13,025 nucleotides of DNA from assembly GCA_965364735.1 (NCBI GenBank), contig CBDTYW010000087.1, positions 1-13,025 on the forward strand, in the 5' to 3' direction. The stretch is from CBDTYW01 sp965364735 (GTDB lineage: Bacteria > Actinomycetota > Nitriliruptoria > Nitriliruptorales > Nitriliruptoraceae). Shown piece after piece: positions 5,921 to 13,025 of the stretch (within the stretch, counting starts at the first letter, position 1; the number at the start of each line of letters is the position of its first letter). Made by a program: the position numbers and the translations under genes. The notes under the pieces were generated by a model. It was not told the origin of the DNA and searched no databases. It saw only the letters and a program-made list of their open reading frames with translations.

Positions 5921-6697
5921 CTGGCGCTCAGCGACGTCGTCTACCGCGTCTACGCGCGCCGGCTTCAGGAGCAGGTGCGGGCGGAGCCGTTGCCGCAGCA
6001 CGTCGGGGTGATCCTGGACGGCAACCGGCGGTTCGCGAAGGAGAAGGGTCGCGACGCGCGTTCGGGGCATCTGGCCGGCGCCCACAAGATCGACGAGTTC
6101 CTCGACTGGTGCTGGGACCTGGGGATCCCCTACGTGACCCTCTGGATGCTGTCCACCGACAACCTCGACCGTGACGATCAGGAGGTCGCCGCGCTCCTCG
6201 AGATCATCTCCGACACGGTGAGCCGGCTGTCGACCCACCCGAACGCGCGCGACCACGGGCTCAGGGTGCAGGCGATGGGGGCGCTCGAGCTGCTGCCGGA
6301 GGAGGTCCGCGAGGCGCTGCGCCTGGCTGAGGAGCTGACCGCGGACAACGACGGGCTCCATCTGCAGGTGGCCGTCGGGTACGGCGGACGCCGTGAGATC
6401 GTCGACGCGCTCCGGTCCTTGCTCGAGCAGGAGGGTGCGCTCGGCAAGACCCCGCACGACATCGCGGCCGAGCTGTCCGTGGACTCGCTGGACCCGCACC
6501 TCTACACGCAGGGCCTCCCGGACCCGGACCTCATCATCCGGACGTCGGGCGAGGTGCGGATGTCCGGGTTCCTGCTCTGGCAGTCGGCGCACAGCGAGTT
6601 CTACTTCTGTGACCCTTACTGGCCGGACTTCCGGTTGATCGACTTCCTGCGCGCGCTGCGTGAGTTCCAGCACCGCCATCGGCGTTTCGGCCGCTGA
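5921..6697 (+). CDS. uppS: Z-prenyl diphosphate synthase (UppS family, Rv1086-like)
   Basis: A cis-prenyltransferase that condenses isopentenyl diphosphate onto an allylic diphosphate, giving a Z,E-farnesyl or longer polyprenyl diphosphate for the cell-wall lipid carrier. From CTG 5921 it is 258 aa, the family size. Motifs present: HVGVILDGNRR with catalytic D33; STDN (78-81); RTSGE (207-211); SGFLLWQSAHSEFYF with E226. STDN rather than STEN, and the YRVYARRL helix at the N-terminus, resemble the short-chain enzyme Rv1086 of M. tuberculosis, so a Z,E-farnesyl product is possible. The start is uncertain: no ATG precedes the conserved region. CTG 5921 has AAGGA seven bases upstream. GTG 5831 would add an Arg/Gly/Pro-rich stretch of 30 residues; GTG 5975 would lose the N-terminal helix. 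It converges on the next gene with 17 bases between. Confidence 0.9.
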   Translation: MALSDVVYRVYARRLQEQVRAEPLPQHVGVILDGNRRFAKEKGRDARSGHLAGAHKIDEFLDWCWDLGIPYVTLWMLSTDNLDRDDQEVAALLEIISDTVSRLSTHPNARDHGLRVQAMGALELLPEEVREALRLAEELTADNDGLHLQVAVGYGGRREIVDALRSLLEQEGALGKTPHDIAAELSVDSLDPHLYTQGLPDPDLIIRTSGEVRMSGFLLWQSAHSEFYFCDPYWPDFRLIDFLRALREFQHRHRRFGR

Positions 6698-6714
6698 GAT
6701 GCCCGTGGTCCAGC

Positions 6715-9700
6715 TCAGCCGTCGATGTCCCGTTCGACCTGCTCGAGCACGGTGCGGTTCACCGCAGTCGTGCCGCCGACGACGTAGCCGCGGATGAGGT
6801 CCGGGGAGTTGGCCTGCAGGAAGGCACGGACCACGAGCGTCTCGTTCAGATCACGAGGGTGGACCAGCACGACCACCCCGTTGAGGTGGGCGGCGAGGGC
6901 GCCGGCGGTGAGCCCGTCCGGGAATCCTGCGCCGGTCGCCAGCACGATGTCCGGGTCGGCGCCGAAGCGGCTGATCGCGCGCGCGGCGACCGCGGTCGAG
7001 GTGCCGTAGCGGTCCTCGCCTGCCAGGCGTTCAACGGTGAGCCCCAACCCGTCCCGGAGCTCGGTCTCGACCGCGGCGGACACGGCCGCCGTCCCTCCGA
7101 CGAGGAAGATCCGCTCGATGCCGAGCGTCTCGAGAACGTCGATCGTGGCCTGCGGGAGCCGGTCTGGCCGGGTCAGCAGGATCGGGACCTGCCCCCGGAA
7201 CGCACCCGCCGCCAGCGCGTCGGGCCAGGCGTCGCGGCCGTCGGCGCCGAACCCGAGCGCGACCACGGCTTCCTTGCCGACAGGGGCACCCACGCGGAGG
7301 GCCACCTTGGCGGCGGTGTCGAAGCGGTCCGTCCCGGCGATCCGCTCGATGACCGTCACGCCGTCGAGGGCGTCGACCGCTGCGAAGACCTCCGGGCCGA
7401 GCGCCGACTCGCCTCCGAGGAGGATGACGCGGTTGGCCCCGAGCGACTCGATGGTCGTCGCGACGCGCGGGTCGAGGGACGTGCGTCGCGTGAGCAGGAC
7501 CGGTGCGGCGAAGGCACGGGCGAGGCCGGCTGCGGACAGGGCGTCCGGGAAGTCGTCAGAACGCGCGAGGATGACGGTGCTGGCGGTGCCGAAGTGGTCC
7601 AGGGCGACCGTCGTCGAGGTGGCGATCCGATCGTCGCCCGAGGAGCGCGTCACCGAGCCCTCGTCGCGGACGTTCACCTGGAAGCTGATCTGCTCCGTGC
7701 CGCCCTCGCCGTCGTCCGCGGTCACCGTCACGTCGAACAGGCCGAGGGTCGTCCAGCTGTGGTTGTGCGCGAAGGTCTGCTCTGCGCCCTGGTCGGTCGT
7801 GCTGTCGACGAGCAGGTCCGACCCGTCGCCGAAGTCCCACGTGACGGTGACGGTGTCGGTCCCCGGGTCCGAGACGGTGGCCGTGAAGGCCCGGTTCGAG
7901 CGGGGCCCGGTCGAGACGATGCCGCCCTCGTCGCCGGTGACCGACAGGTTCGGCGCCACGTTCAGCGCCGTGATGGTCGCGTCGACGCTGTCTCGGTCCC
8001 CGTCCTCGTCGGTCACCTGGAGCGAGACGAGCAGGTCGCCCTGATCGGCCGCGACGAACGAGGCGGTCGCGCCCTCGGCGGTGCTGCCGTCGGGGAAGGT
8101 CCAGAGGAACGTCAGGACGCCGTCGCCGGTGGAGCCGCTGGCGTCCAGCGTGACCGTCGTGCCTTCGTCGACGTCGCCGGCAGGCGTGCGGGCCAGCGAC
8201 GGGACGGGAGCGTCGGCTCCGTCGTCGTTGATCGTGGCGACGGCGCTGGTCCGGGCGAGGGTGGCGAGGGTGGCGCCGGAGAGCTCGAGCGTGAACTCCT
8301 CGGCGGGCTCCACGATCGTGTCGTTCTCGAGCATGATCACGACGTCGAAGCTCGTGACGTCCGGAGCGAAGGTCGCCGTGCCGCTCGTGATCACGTAGTC
8401 CTCGCCTCCCGTGGCGGTGCCGTCGAGCGTCGCGTAGTCGACGGTGACGGTGCGATCGGTCAACCCGGTCTTCGTGAGCGTGAACGTGAGCGACTCGCCC
8501 TCGGTGGCGTCGCGATCCGCGATCGTGATGATCGGCGGCTCGTCGTCGTCGAGGATGGTGGTGGTGACCGTCGACGCACCGATCGTCGCGCCGCTGGCTG
8601 ACGCGATCCGCACCGTGAAGCGCTCGTCGATCTCGTCGATCTCGTCGGGGGTGATCGAGACCGTGACCGTCTCCGAGATGAGCCCCGCCTCGATCACGAC
8701 GGGGGTGAGGTCGATGGCGAAGTCGTCGGCGTCGGCCTCCGCCGGCGGTGCCAGCTCGAGCGTGACCGTGACGTCGTTCGCCGGGACGGGCGTGACGTCC
8801 AGCGTCAGGGTGTACGTGCCGTCGGACTCGCCGACGGTGGCGGCGCCGGACAGCGAGACGGAGGGCTGGTTCGTGTCGGTGATCGTCACCGTGGCACGTG
8901 TGACGGCGCCCAGCTCGGCCCCGGTCGGCGAGAAGACCTCGACGGTGAACGTCTCGTCGTTCTCGTCGACGGAGTCCGTCGCGATGTCGACCGACACGGT
9001 CACGACGGAGCCGTCTGACGGCAGGGTGACCACACCGTCAGCCGTCGGCGTGTAGTCGGCCGTTGCGGTCGCGGTGCCGGCGATGGTCCGCCACCTGACG
9101 CTCGACGTCCTGCCGTTCGGGTCGGACAGCCGGAGCTCGATGACCGCGACGCCGCCTTCGCTGGCGTTCACCTCCGTCTTGACGACGACGACCTCAGCGG
9201 TGGGGTCGTCATCGTTGATGTCGACGGTGCCGGTGTCGTCCGCGGACACGGTCGCCGTCGTCGCGCCGGACAGGACCGCGGTGAAGCGTTCGGACGCCTC
9301 GTCGAGGAGGTCCTGTGTGGTCGCGATCACGACCTGCGCTGTGGTCGCGGCGCCGTCGTTCGGGAGCGTGATGGTGCGCGCGGGGTCGATCGGCGTGAAG
9401 TCGTCGACCGAGGCCGTACCGGCGGCCGTGGCGATCTTCACCGTGGGCGCGGGGGAGTGCTCGCTCGGGCTGCTCATCGTGATGGTGAGCGTCGCGTCGT
9501 CGCCCTCGGTCACCACGGTGTCGTCGATCGACAGCGTGACGACGTCGTTGTCGGTGATCGTGACCGTGCCGGTGTCCGGGGTGCCGATGCTCGCCTGCGT
9601 GGCGCTCGACAGCTTCGCGGTGAACGACTGGTCGGGCTCGTCGATGCTGTCGTCGGCCGTGGCGATGTTGACCGTCGCGGTCGTGGCGACGCCGTCGTTG

Positions 9701-10977
9701 GGCAGCGTGACGGTCTGGGTGATCGGGGTGAAGTCCGCGGTGGTCGCCGTGCCGGGGGTGGTGGTGACCTTGACGGTCGGGGCGGGGCTCCGCACGGTCG
9801 GCTTGCTCATGGTGATCACGACGGTGGCGGTGCCGCCCTCGACGACGGTGTCGTTGCCGATGGTCAGCGTGATCACGTCGTCGTCGGTGATGGTCACCGT
9901 TCCGGCCTTCGGCGATCCGAGCTGTGCGCCGGAGGTCGGGTCGGACAGGGTCGCGGTGAACGACTCGTCGGGCTCGTCGACCCCGTCGCTGCTCGTGGCG
10001 ATGCTGACCGTCGTGGTCTTGGTGATGCCGTTGTTGGGCAGCGTGATCGCCTGGTTGATCGGGGTGTAGTCGGCGGTGGTCGCCGTGCCGGGGGTGGTGG
10101 TGACCTTGACGGTCGGGGCAGGGTCTCGCTCGGTCGCGTTGCTCATCGTGATCGTCAGCGTGGCGTCGTCGCCCTCGCTCACGGTGGCCGAGCTGATCGT
10201 GAGCGTGACGATGTCGTTGTCGGTGATCGTGACGGTGCCGGTGTCCGGGGTGCCGATGCTCGCCTGCGTCGCGTTCGACAGCTTCGCGGTGAACGACTGG
10301 TCGGGCTCGTCGATGCTGTCGTCGGCCGTGGCGATGTTGACCGTCGCGGTCGTGGTCACGCCGTTGTTGGGCAGCGTGATCGTCTGGTTGATCGGGGTGA
10401 AGTCCGAGGAGGTCGCCGTGCCGGCGGTGGTCGCGACCTCCACGGTCGGCGCGGCCGTCCGCTGGCTCGGGTTGCTCATGGTGATCACGAGGCTGGCGGT
10501 GCCGCCCTCGACCACGGTGTCGTTGCCGATCGTCAGCGTGATCGCGTCGTTGTCCTGGATGCTCCCGCTGGCGGTCATGGCAGCGCCGCCCTTGCGCGAG
10601 GTGACCGAGACCGTCACCGTCTCGGCGGGGTTCTCGTCGATGTCGTCGTCGAGCGTGGTGACTTCGAACGAGCCGCTGGCGTCGCCCGGCTGGAGGGTGA
10701 GCGTCCCGCTCGAGGCGCCGACGTCGGCGGCCTGGGCGGTGCCCCCGCTGACTGACCAGTCGAACACCTCGGTGCCGCCGTCGGTGTCGCGGGTGACCTC
10801 GAACACGAGCGGGCTTCCCTCGATGACGGCCGCGGCGTCGGCGACTGACACGAGCGAGGCGCGCGCGGGCATGGGGAAGCCGACCAGCAGGGCGCCCAGG
10901 AGAGCAGCCAGGGCGAGGGCGGCCACGCCGGGGCGTCGAGCCGGACGCGTCGCGGGGTTCGCATCGTCGTTGAGCAT
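6715..10977 (-). CDS. Large Calx-beta/PKD/cell-wall-binding-repeat surface protein
   Basis: A 1420-aa exported protein. A signal peptide (RPARR, hydrophobic core, cleavage near ARA40) is followed by eight Calx-beta domains of about 110 aa (41-919). Most end in a T-I-D-D/N-D-type motif and carry acidic DEPDxSF turns, expected to bind calcium. Next are two PKD-like domains (about 921-1007 and 1008-1107, the second with WDFGDG), then three CWB2 repeats (1108-1420) with the R-x-AG-x-DR and F-P-D-x-L-x-A motifs. CWB2 repeats attach proteins non-covalently to wall polymers in clostridia, so this is probably a calcium-stiffened surface stalk or adhesin. There is no LPXTG, no cysteine and no enzymatic domain. 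The ATG start has GAGGGG seven bases upstream and leads directly into the signal peptide; the longer frame upstream adds 73 low-complexity residues. No terminator separates it from the convergent prenyltransferase gene. Ligand unknown. Confidence 0.93.
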   Translation of the reverse strand: MLNDDANPATRPARRPGVAALALAALLGALLVGFPMPARASLVSVADAAAVIEGSPLVFEVTRDTDGGTEVFDWSVSGGTAQAADVGASSGTLTLQPGDASGSFEVTTLDDDIDENPAETVTVSVTSRKGGAAMTASGSIQDNDAITLTIGNDTVVEGGTASLVITMSNPSQRTAAPTVEVATTAGTATSSDFTPINQTITLPNNGVTTTATVNIATADDSIDEPDQSFTAKLSNATQASIGTPDTGTVTITDNDIVTLTISSATVSEGDDATLTITMSNATERDPAPTVKVTTTPGTATTADYTPINQAITLPNNGITKTTTVSIATSSDGVDEPDESFTATLSDPTSGAQLGSPKAGTVTITDDDVITLTIGNDTVVEGGTATVVITMSKPTVRSPAPTVKVTTTPGTATTADFTPITQTVTLPNDGVATTATVNIATADDSIDEPDQSFTAKLSSATQASIGTPDTGTVTITDNDVVTLSIDDTVVTEGDDATLTITMSSPSEHSPAPTVKIATAAGTASVDDFTPIDPARTITLPNDGAATTAQVVIATTQDLLDEASERFTAVLSGATTATVSADDTGTVDINDDDPTAEVVVVKTEVNASEGGVAVIELRLSDPNGRTSSVRWRTIAGTATATADYTPTADGVVTLPSDGSVVTVSVDIATDSVDENDETFTVEVFSPTGAELGAVTRATVTITDTNQPSVSLSGAATVGESDGTYTLTLDVTPVPANDVTVTLELAPPAEADADDFAIDLTPVVIEAGLISETVTVSITPDEIDEIDERFTVRIASASGATIGASTVTTTILDDDEPPIITIADRDATEGESLTFTLTKTGLTDRTVTVDYATLDGTATGGEDYVITSGTATFAPDVTSFDVVIMLENDTIVEPAEEFTLELSGATLATLARTSAVATINDDGADAPVPSLARTPAGDVDEGTTVTLDASGSTGDGVLTFLWTFPDGSTAEGATASFVAADQGDLLVSLQVTDEDGDRDSVDATITALNVAPNLSVTGDEGGIVSTGPRSNRAFTATVSDPGTDTVTVTWDFGDGSDLLVDSTTDQGAEQTFAHNHSWTTLGLFDVTVTADDGEGGTEQISFQVNVRDEGSVTRSSGDDRIATSTTVALDHFGTASTVILARSDDFPDALSAAGLARAFAAPVLLTRRTSLDPRVATTIESLGANRVILLGGESALGPEVFAAVDALDGVTVIERIAGTDRFDTAAKVALRVGAPVGKEAVVALGFGADGRDAWPDALAAGAFRGQVPILLTRPDRLPQATIDVLETLGIERIFLVGGTAAVSAAVETELRDGLGLTVERLAGEDRYGTSTAVAARAISRFGADPDIVLATGAGFPDGLTAGALAAHLNGVVVLVHPRDLNETLVVRAFLQANSPDLIRGYVVGGTTAVNRTVLEQVERDIDG
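9205..10545 (-). repeat. Four homogenised Calx-beta units with identical DNA blocks
   Basis: Calx-beta units 2-5 (residues 145-591) are near-tandem DNA repeats with a period of 333-339 bases. Units 2 and 4 share an 81-base identical block (9606-9686 and 10275-10355, offset 669). Units 3 and 4 share a 47-base identical block (9737-9783 and 10073-10119, offset 336). Units 1 and 6-8 are clearly more diverged. The pattern indicates recent duplication or gene conversion inside the gene. Confidence 0.85.
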
Positions 10978-11050
10978 CGTCGTTCCCCTCGTCGGGTGAC
11001 GTCCCGCGTCGGAGCGCGGGTCATCGAGCTTGCGCTGGCTCCCCGACGCG

Positions 11051-11056
11051 AAGATA
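11051..11056 (-). promoter_or_regulatory. Candidate -10 box TATCTT for the surface-protein gene
   Basis: TATCTT on the minus strand fits TAnnnT and would give a leader of about 67 bases containing the CCCGCG/CGCGGG hairpin. No recognisable -35 at 16-18 bases upstream. Confidence 0.3.
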
Positions 11057-11130
11057 CGAGCGCCAGCCGTATGGCGCGAGCCGGACGCATCACCTCCCGG
11101 GTGCGGGGGCTGCGCCTCGCTAGCGTCGCT

Positions 11131-11144
11131 GACGTGTCCACGTC
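11131..11144. promoter_or_regulatory. Dyad GACGTG-N2-CACGTC, possible operator
   Basis: A perfect 6-bp inverted repeat with a two-base spacer in the divergent promoter region, just downstream of the candidate phoH2 -10 at 11121-11126. Operator function is inferred from symmetry and place; no specific regulator can be named. Confidence 0.35.
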
Positions 11145-11206
11145 CTCGATCGTCCCCACCCGACGTCGCCGGTTGCCTCACCGGTCGACGCGCCACTGTC
11201 CGTCCG

Positions 11207-11234
11207 CACGCCGCATCCCGCCGGGAGCGGCGTG
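11207..11234 (+). other. Bulged 13-bp hairpin in the phoH2 leader
   Basis: CACGCCGC-A-TCCCG pairs with CGGGAGCGGCGTG, giving 13 bp with one bulged A; the innermost pairs must open to form the loop. There is no T-run behind it. It sits ten bases before an unused AGGAGG and 75 bases before the phoH2 ATG, so it could be a leader structure or attenuator. Confidence 0.5.
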
Positions 11235-11309
11235 TTCGCGTTCAGGAGGGATCCCCACCGACGGCCGCGGCTGAACGCGCGGACGTCATGGACCTGTTCA
11301 GGAACCGCC

Positions 11310-12617
11310 ATGACCGACGCCCGCCGCACCTACGTCCTCGACACCTCCGTCCTCCTGGCCGATCCGAACGCCATCGCGTCGTTCGAGGAACACCACGTCG
11401 TCGTGCCCATCGTCGTGCTCGGAGAGCTCGAGGCGAAGCGCCACCACCCGGAGCTCGGCTGGGCTGCCAGGACCGTCCTGAGGACGCTGGAAGACCTTCG
11501 CGTCGAGCATGGGAGCGTGACCGAGCGAATGCCGATCAACGGGGACGCGGGCACCGTGCGGGTGGAGCTCAACCATCAGGACCTGTCCGGCCTCCCGGAG
11601 TCTCTGCGCGGCGGGAGCAACGACCACCGGATCCTCGCGGTCGCTCGCAACCTGGCTGACGAAGGTTGTCTGGTCACCCTCGTCACCAAGGACCTCCCGC
11701 TTCGCCTGCATGCGGCCATCGCGGGACTGGAGGCCGAGGAGTACCGCAACGAGCAGCACAGCGCCGGCGCGTGGTCGGGGATGGCACGGATCCAGGTCGG
11801 CGACGAGGTCATCGACGACCTGTACGCGGCCGGGGAGCTCGAGCAGGCCGACGTCCCCGACGGGCACGACATCCCGATCAACGCCGGGGTGATCATGACC
11901 GCAGGCAGCCACTCCGCCCTGGCGCGTATGCATGCGGACAAGGTGGTCCGTCCGCTGCCGCGCGACCCCCATCTCTACGGGATCACGCCGAGGTCCGCCG
12001 AGCAGAAGCTCGCCGTCGCGCTCCTCGCCGACCCTTCCGTCGAGATCGTGAGCCTCGGCGGCAACGCCGGGACCGGCAAGTCGGTGCTGGCGCTGGCGGC
12101 CGGGCTCGAGGCGGTCCTCACCCGACGGACCCATCGGCGCGTCATCGTCTTCCGCCCGCTGTTCGCGGTCGGCGGACAGGACCTCGGCTACCTCCCGGGC
12201 AGCGAGACGGAGAAGATGCAGCCGTGGACATCCGCGGTGACCGACGCGCTGGAGTCGATCGGGGACCGCGCGCTCGCCCGCGACGTCATGCAGCGCGGGC
12301 TGCTCGAGGTGCTGCCGCTGACCTACATCCGTGGACGCAGCCTGACGGACACCTTCGTGATCATCGACGAGGCGCAGAACCTCGAACGCGTGGTCCTGCT
12401 CACCGCGCTCAGCCGGCTCGGCCGTGGTTCGCAGGTCGTGCTGACCCACGACGTCCGGCAGCGCGACAACCTCCGGGTCGGACGCAACGACGGGATCGCC
12501 AGCGTCGTCGCCTCCTTCATGGGCCACCCCCTGTTCGGTCACGTCACCCTGACCAAGTCCGAGCGCAGCCCGATCTCCGCCCTCGTGGGCGACCTCATCG
12601 ACGGCAAGCTGCGCTGA
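11310..12617 (+). CDS. phoH2: PhoH2: PIN-domain RNase fused to PhoH ATPase
   Basis: A 435-aa cytoplasmic PIN-PhoH fusion. Family members from mycobacteria and Thermobispora act as ATP-dependent RNA helicases with sequence-directed RNA cleavage. The PIN domain (about 6-140) begins YVLDTSVLL and keeps the acidic site D11, E39, D105 and D128. A linker leads to the PhoH ATPase (about 225-435) with Walker A GNAGTGKS (251-258), FRPLFAVGGQDLGYLPG (281-297), Walker B VIIDEAQN (350-357) and the LTHDVRQRDNL and SERSP motifs near the end. All key residues are present, so it should be active. The ATG is chosen for AGGAA five bases upstream and because the PIN domain starts at once; a GTG at 11232 would add 26 Arg-rich residues. 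Rv1095 (phoH2) of M. tuberculosis is the named relative. It is divergent from the surface-protein gene. Confidence 0.97.
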   Translation: MTDARRTYVLDTSVLLADPNAIASFEEHHVVVPIVVLGELEAKRHHPELGWAARTVLRTLEDLRVEHGSVTERMPINGDAGTVRVELNHQDLSGLPESLRGGSNDHRILAVARNLADEGCLVTLVTKDLPLRLHAAIAGLEAEEYRNEQHSAGAWSGMARIQVGDEVIDDLYAAGELEQADVPDGHDIPINAGVIMTAGSHSALARMHADKVVRPLPRDPHLYGITPRSAEQKLAVALLADPSVEIVSLGGNAGTGKSVLALAAGLEAVLTRRTHRRVIVFRPLFAVGGQDLGYLPGSETEKMQPWTSAVTDALESIGDRALARDVMQRGLLEVLPLTYIRGRSLTDTFVIIDEAQNLERVVLLTALSRLGRGSQVVLTHDVRQRDNLRVGRNDGIASVVASFMGHPLFGHVTLTKSERSPISALVGDLIDGKLR

Positions 12618-12629
12618 CAGACGATCTCC

Positions 12630-12635
12630 TACGCT
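12630..12635 (+). promoter_or_regulatory. Candidate -10 box TACGCT upstream of the enoyl-CoA hydratase gene
   Basis: TACGCT fits the TAnnnT -10 but lacks a -35 at normal spacing. An alternative reading pairs CTGACA (12614-12619) with GACGCT 17 bases on (12637-12642). Either would give the gene its own promoter just after phoH2. Weak. Confidence 0.25.
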
Positions 12636-12729
12636 GGACGCTTCCCGCCCGAGGTCCCGAAGTGCTGCGTCCGTCCGTGCTCCGTCCGTCCGCCATGTGG
12701 CCACCGGCACCGCTGTCCCGGCCGTCCCT

Positions 12730-12735
12730 GGAGGT
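12730..12735 (+). promoter_or_regulatory. Ribosome binding site of the enoyl-CoA hydratase gene
   Basis: GGAGGT, with six bases between it and the ATG at 12742. Strong Shine-Dalgarno that fixes the start of this partial gene. Confidence 0.75.
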
Positions 12736-12741
12736 CGCCGC

Positions 12742-13025
12742 ATGACCGTGCTCACGAGCCCGCTGGACGTCTCGACGATCGAGCTGGAGGACGGCGGCCA
12801 CCTGCGCGTGCTCCGCATGCACCGTCCGACGGCCCGCAACGCGATGGACAGCACCATGCTGATCGCGCTGGTCGACGCCATGGACGAGGCTGCACGCGAG
12901 GAGGACCTGCGCGGGCTCCTGCTCACGGGCAGCGAAGGCACCTTCAGCGCAGGGGCCGACGTTCGCGAGGATCTCGGTGACGGCGGCCGGCGACGCATGG
13001 AGCTCTTCACGCAGTTCTACGAGCA
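12742..13025 (+). CDS. Enoyl-CoA hydratase/isomerase (crotonase family), N-terminal part
   Basis: The first 94 residues of a crotonase-fold protein; the rest is off the window. Such enzymes hydrate or isomerise enoyl-CoA esters in fatty-acid and related catabolism. Visible hallmarks are the first beta hairpin with LRVLRMHRPTARNAMD (compare the family's RP-x-x-x-NA), the helix LIALVDAMDEA, RGLLLTGSEGTFSAGADVRED with the oxyanion-hole GAD, and the following variable helix. The catalytic acids lie beyond the edge, so hydratase, isomerase or another crotonase activity cannot be separated. It starts 124 bases after phoH2. The thiolase at the other end of the window belongs to the same kind of metabolism, but the two are far apart and probably not co-transcribed. 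Confidence 0.93.
   Translation, partial: MTVLTSPLDVSTIELEDGGHLRVLRMHRPTARNAMDSTMLIALVDAMDEAAREEDLRGLLLTGSEGTFSAGADVREDLGDGGRRRMELFTQFYE

Larger units (their letters stand above)
10978..11309. other. Divergent intergenic region between surface-protein gene and phoH2
   Basis: These 332 bases carry the leaders and promoters of both genes. Seen in them: a 6-bp hairpin CCCGCG/CGCGGG (11003-11020) in the surface-protein leader, a possible minus-strand -10 TATCTT (11056-11051), a dyad GACGTG-TC-CACGTC (11131-11144), a plus-strand TAGCGT (11121-11126) that could be a -10, a 13-bp bulged hairpin (11207-11234), and an AGGAGG (11244-11249) with no start codon behind it. No credible coding sequence. Confidence 0.55.

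Noticed and set aside
6859..10999. Long plus-strand frames opposite the Calx-beta protein
   Set aside because: Repetitive only because the repeats on the other strand are; Gly/Arg/Val-biased with no domain. The minus-strand frame has signal peptide, Calx-beta, PKD and CWB2 domains.
12662..12745. 27-aa plus-strand frame ending in an ATGA overlap with the enoyl-CoA hydratase start
   Set aside because: It is the tail of a shadow frame from phoH2, built of small TCCGTCCG repeats, with no ribosome binding site.
11298..13010. 570-aa minus-strand frame opposite phoH2 and the enoyl-CoA hydratase
   Set aside because: Runs through two genes with clear conserved motifs and shows no domain of its own.

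Overview
This is a high-GC (by eye about two thirds or more G+C), densely coded bacterial window that looks actinobacterial. The reasons are GTG starts, TAnnnT-type -10 boxes, an LPXTG wall protein, a cell-wall-binding-repeat (CWB2) protein, a PIN-PhoH (PhoH2) protein, and a short Z-prenyl diphosphate synthase resembling Rv1086 of Mycobacterium tuberculosis. A large Calx-beta/PKD/CWB2 surface protein beside a choice-of-anchor-like LPXTG protein makes me think of deep-branching groups such as Nitriliruptoria (Nitriliruptor, Egicoccus, Euzebya). That placement is inference, not proof. No rRNA, tRNA, CRISPR array, insertion sequence or prophage gene was seen.

Layout. Positions 1-937 (+) hold the 3' part of a thiolase and a 128-aa protein (probably DUF6027) joined to it by a 4-base stop/start overlap. 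At 1054-2424 (+) is a secreted LPXTG-anchored protein. It converges on a LuxR-type regulator (2489-3193, -), with a strong bidirectional hairpin terminator between them. A 328-base gap follows, then a 530-aa coiled-coil protein of unknown function (3522-5114, +), which converges on greA (5153-5614, -). greA is divergent from a cis-prenyltransferase (about 5921-6697, +) across a hairpin-rich gap. The prenyltransferase converges, with only 17 bases between, on a 1420-aa surface protein (6715-10977, -) built of 8 Calx-beta, 2 PKD-like and 3 CWB2 units. That gene is divergent from phoH2 (11310-12617, +). The start of an enoyl-CoA hydratase gene (12742 on, +) runs off the window.

How the genes relate. 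Thiolase and enoyl-CoA hydratase point to acyl-CoA metabolism at both edges. In the middle are cell-envelope genes (two exported proteins with different wall anchors, and the prenyl diphosphate synthase) mixed with transcription and RNA functions (GreA, PhoH2, the regulator). greA, a short Z-prenyl diphosphate synthase and phoH2 also lie close together in M. tuberculosis (Rv1080c, Rv1086, Rv1095), so this may be a decayed conserved neighbourhood into which surface-protein genes were inserted.

The most notable points are: a response regulator whose receiver appears to lack the phospho-accepting Asp; a long coiled-coil protein with no Cys, no Trp and a single Pro across its roughly 470-residue central region; Calx-beta repeats sharing long identical DNA blocks; and structured leaders at greA and phoH2. 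I did not find clear evidence for a wholly new multi-gene system.
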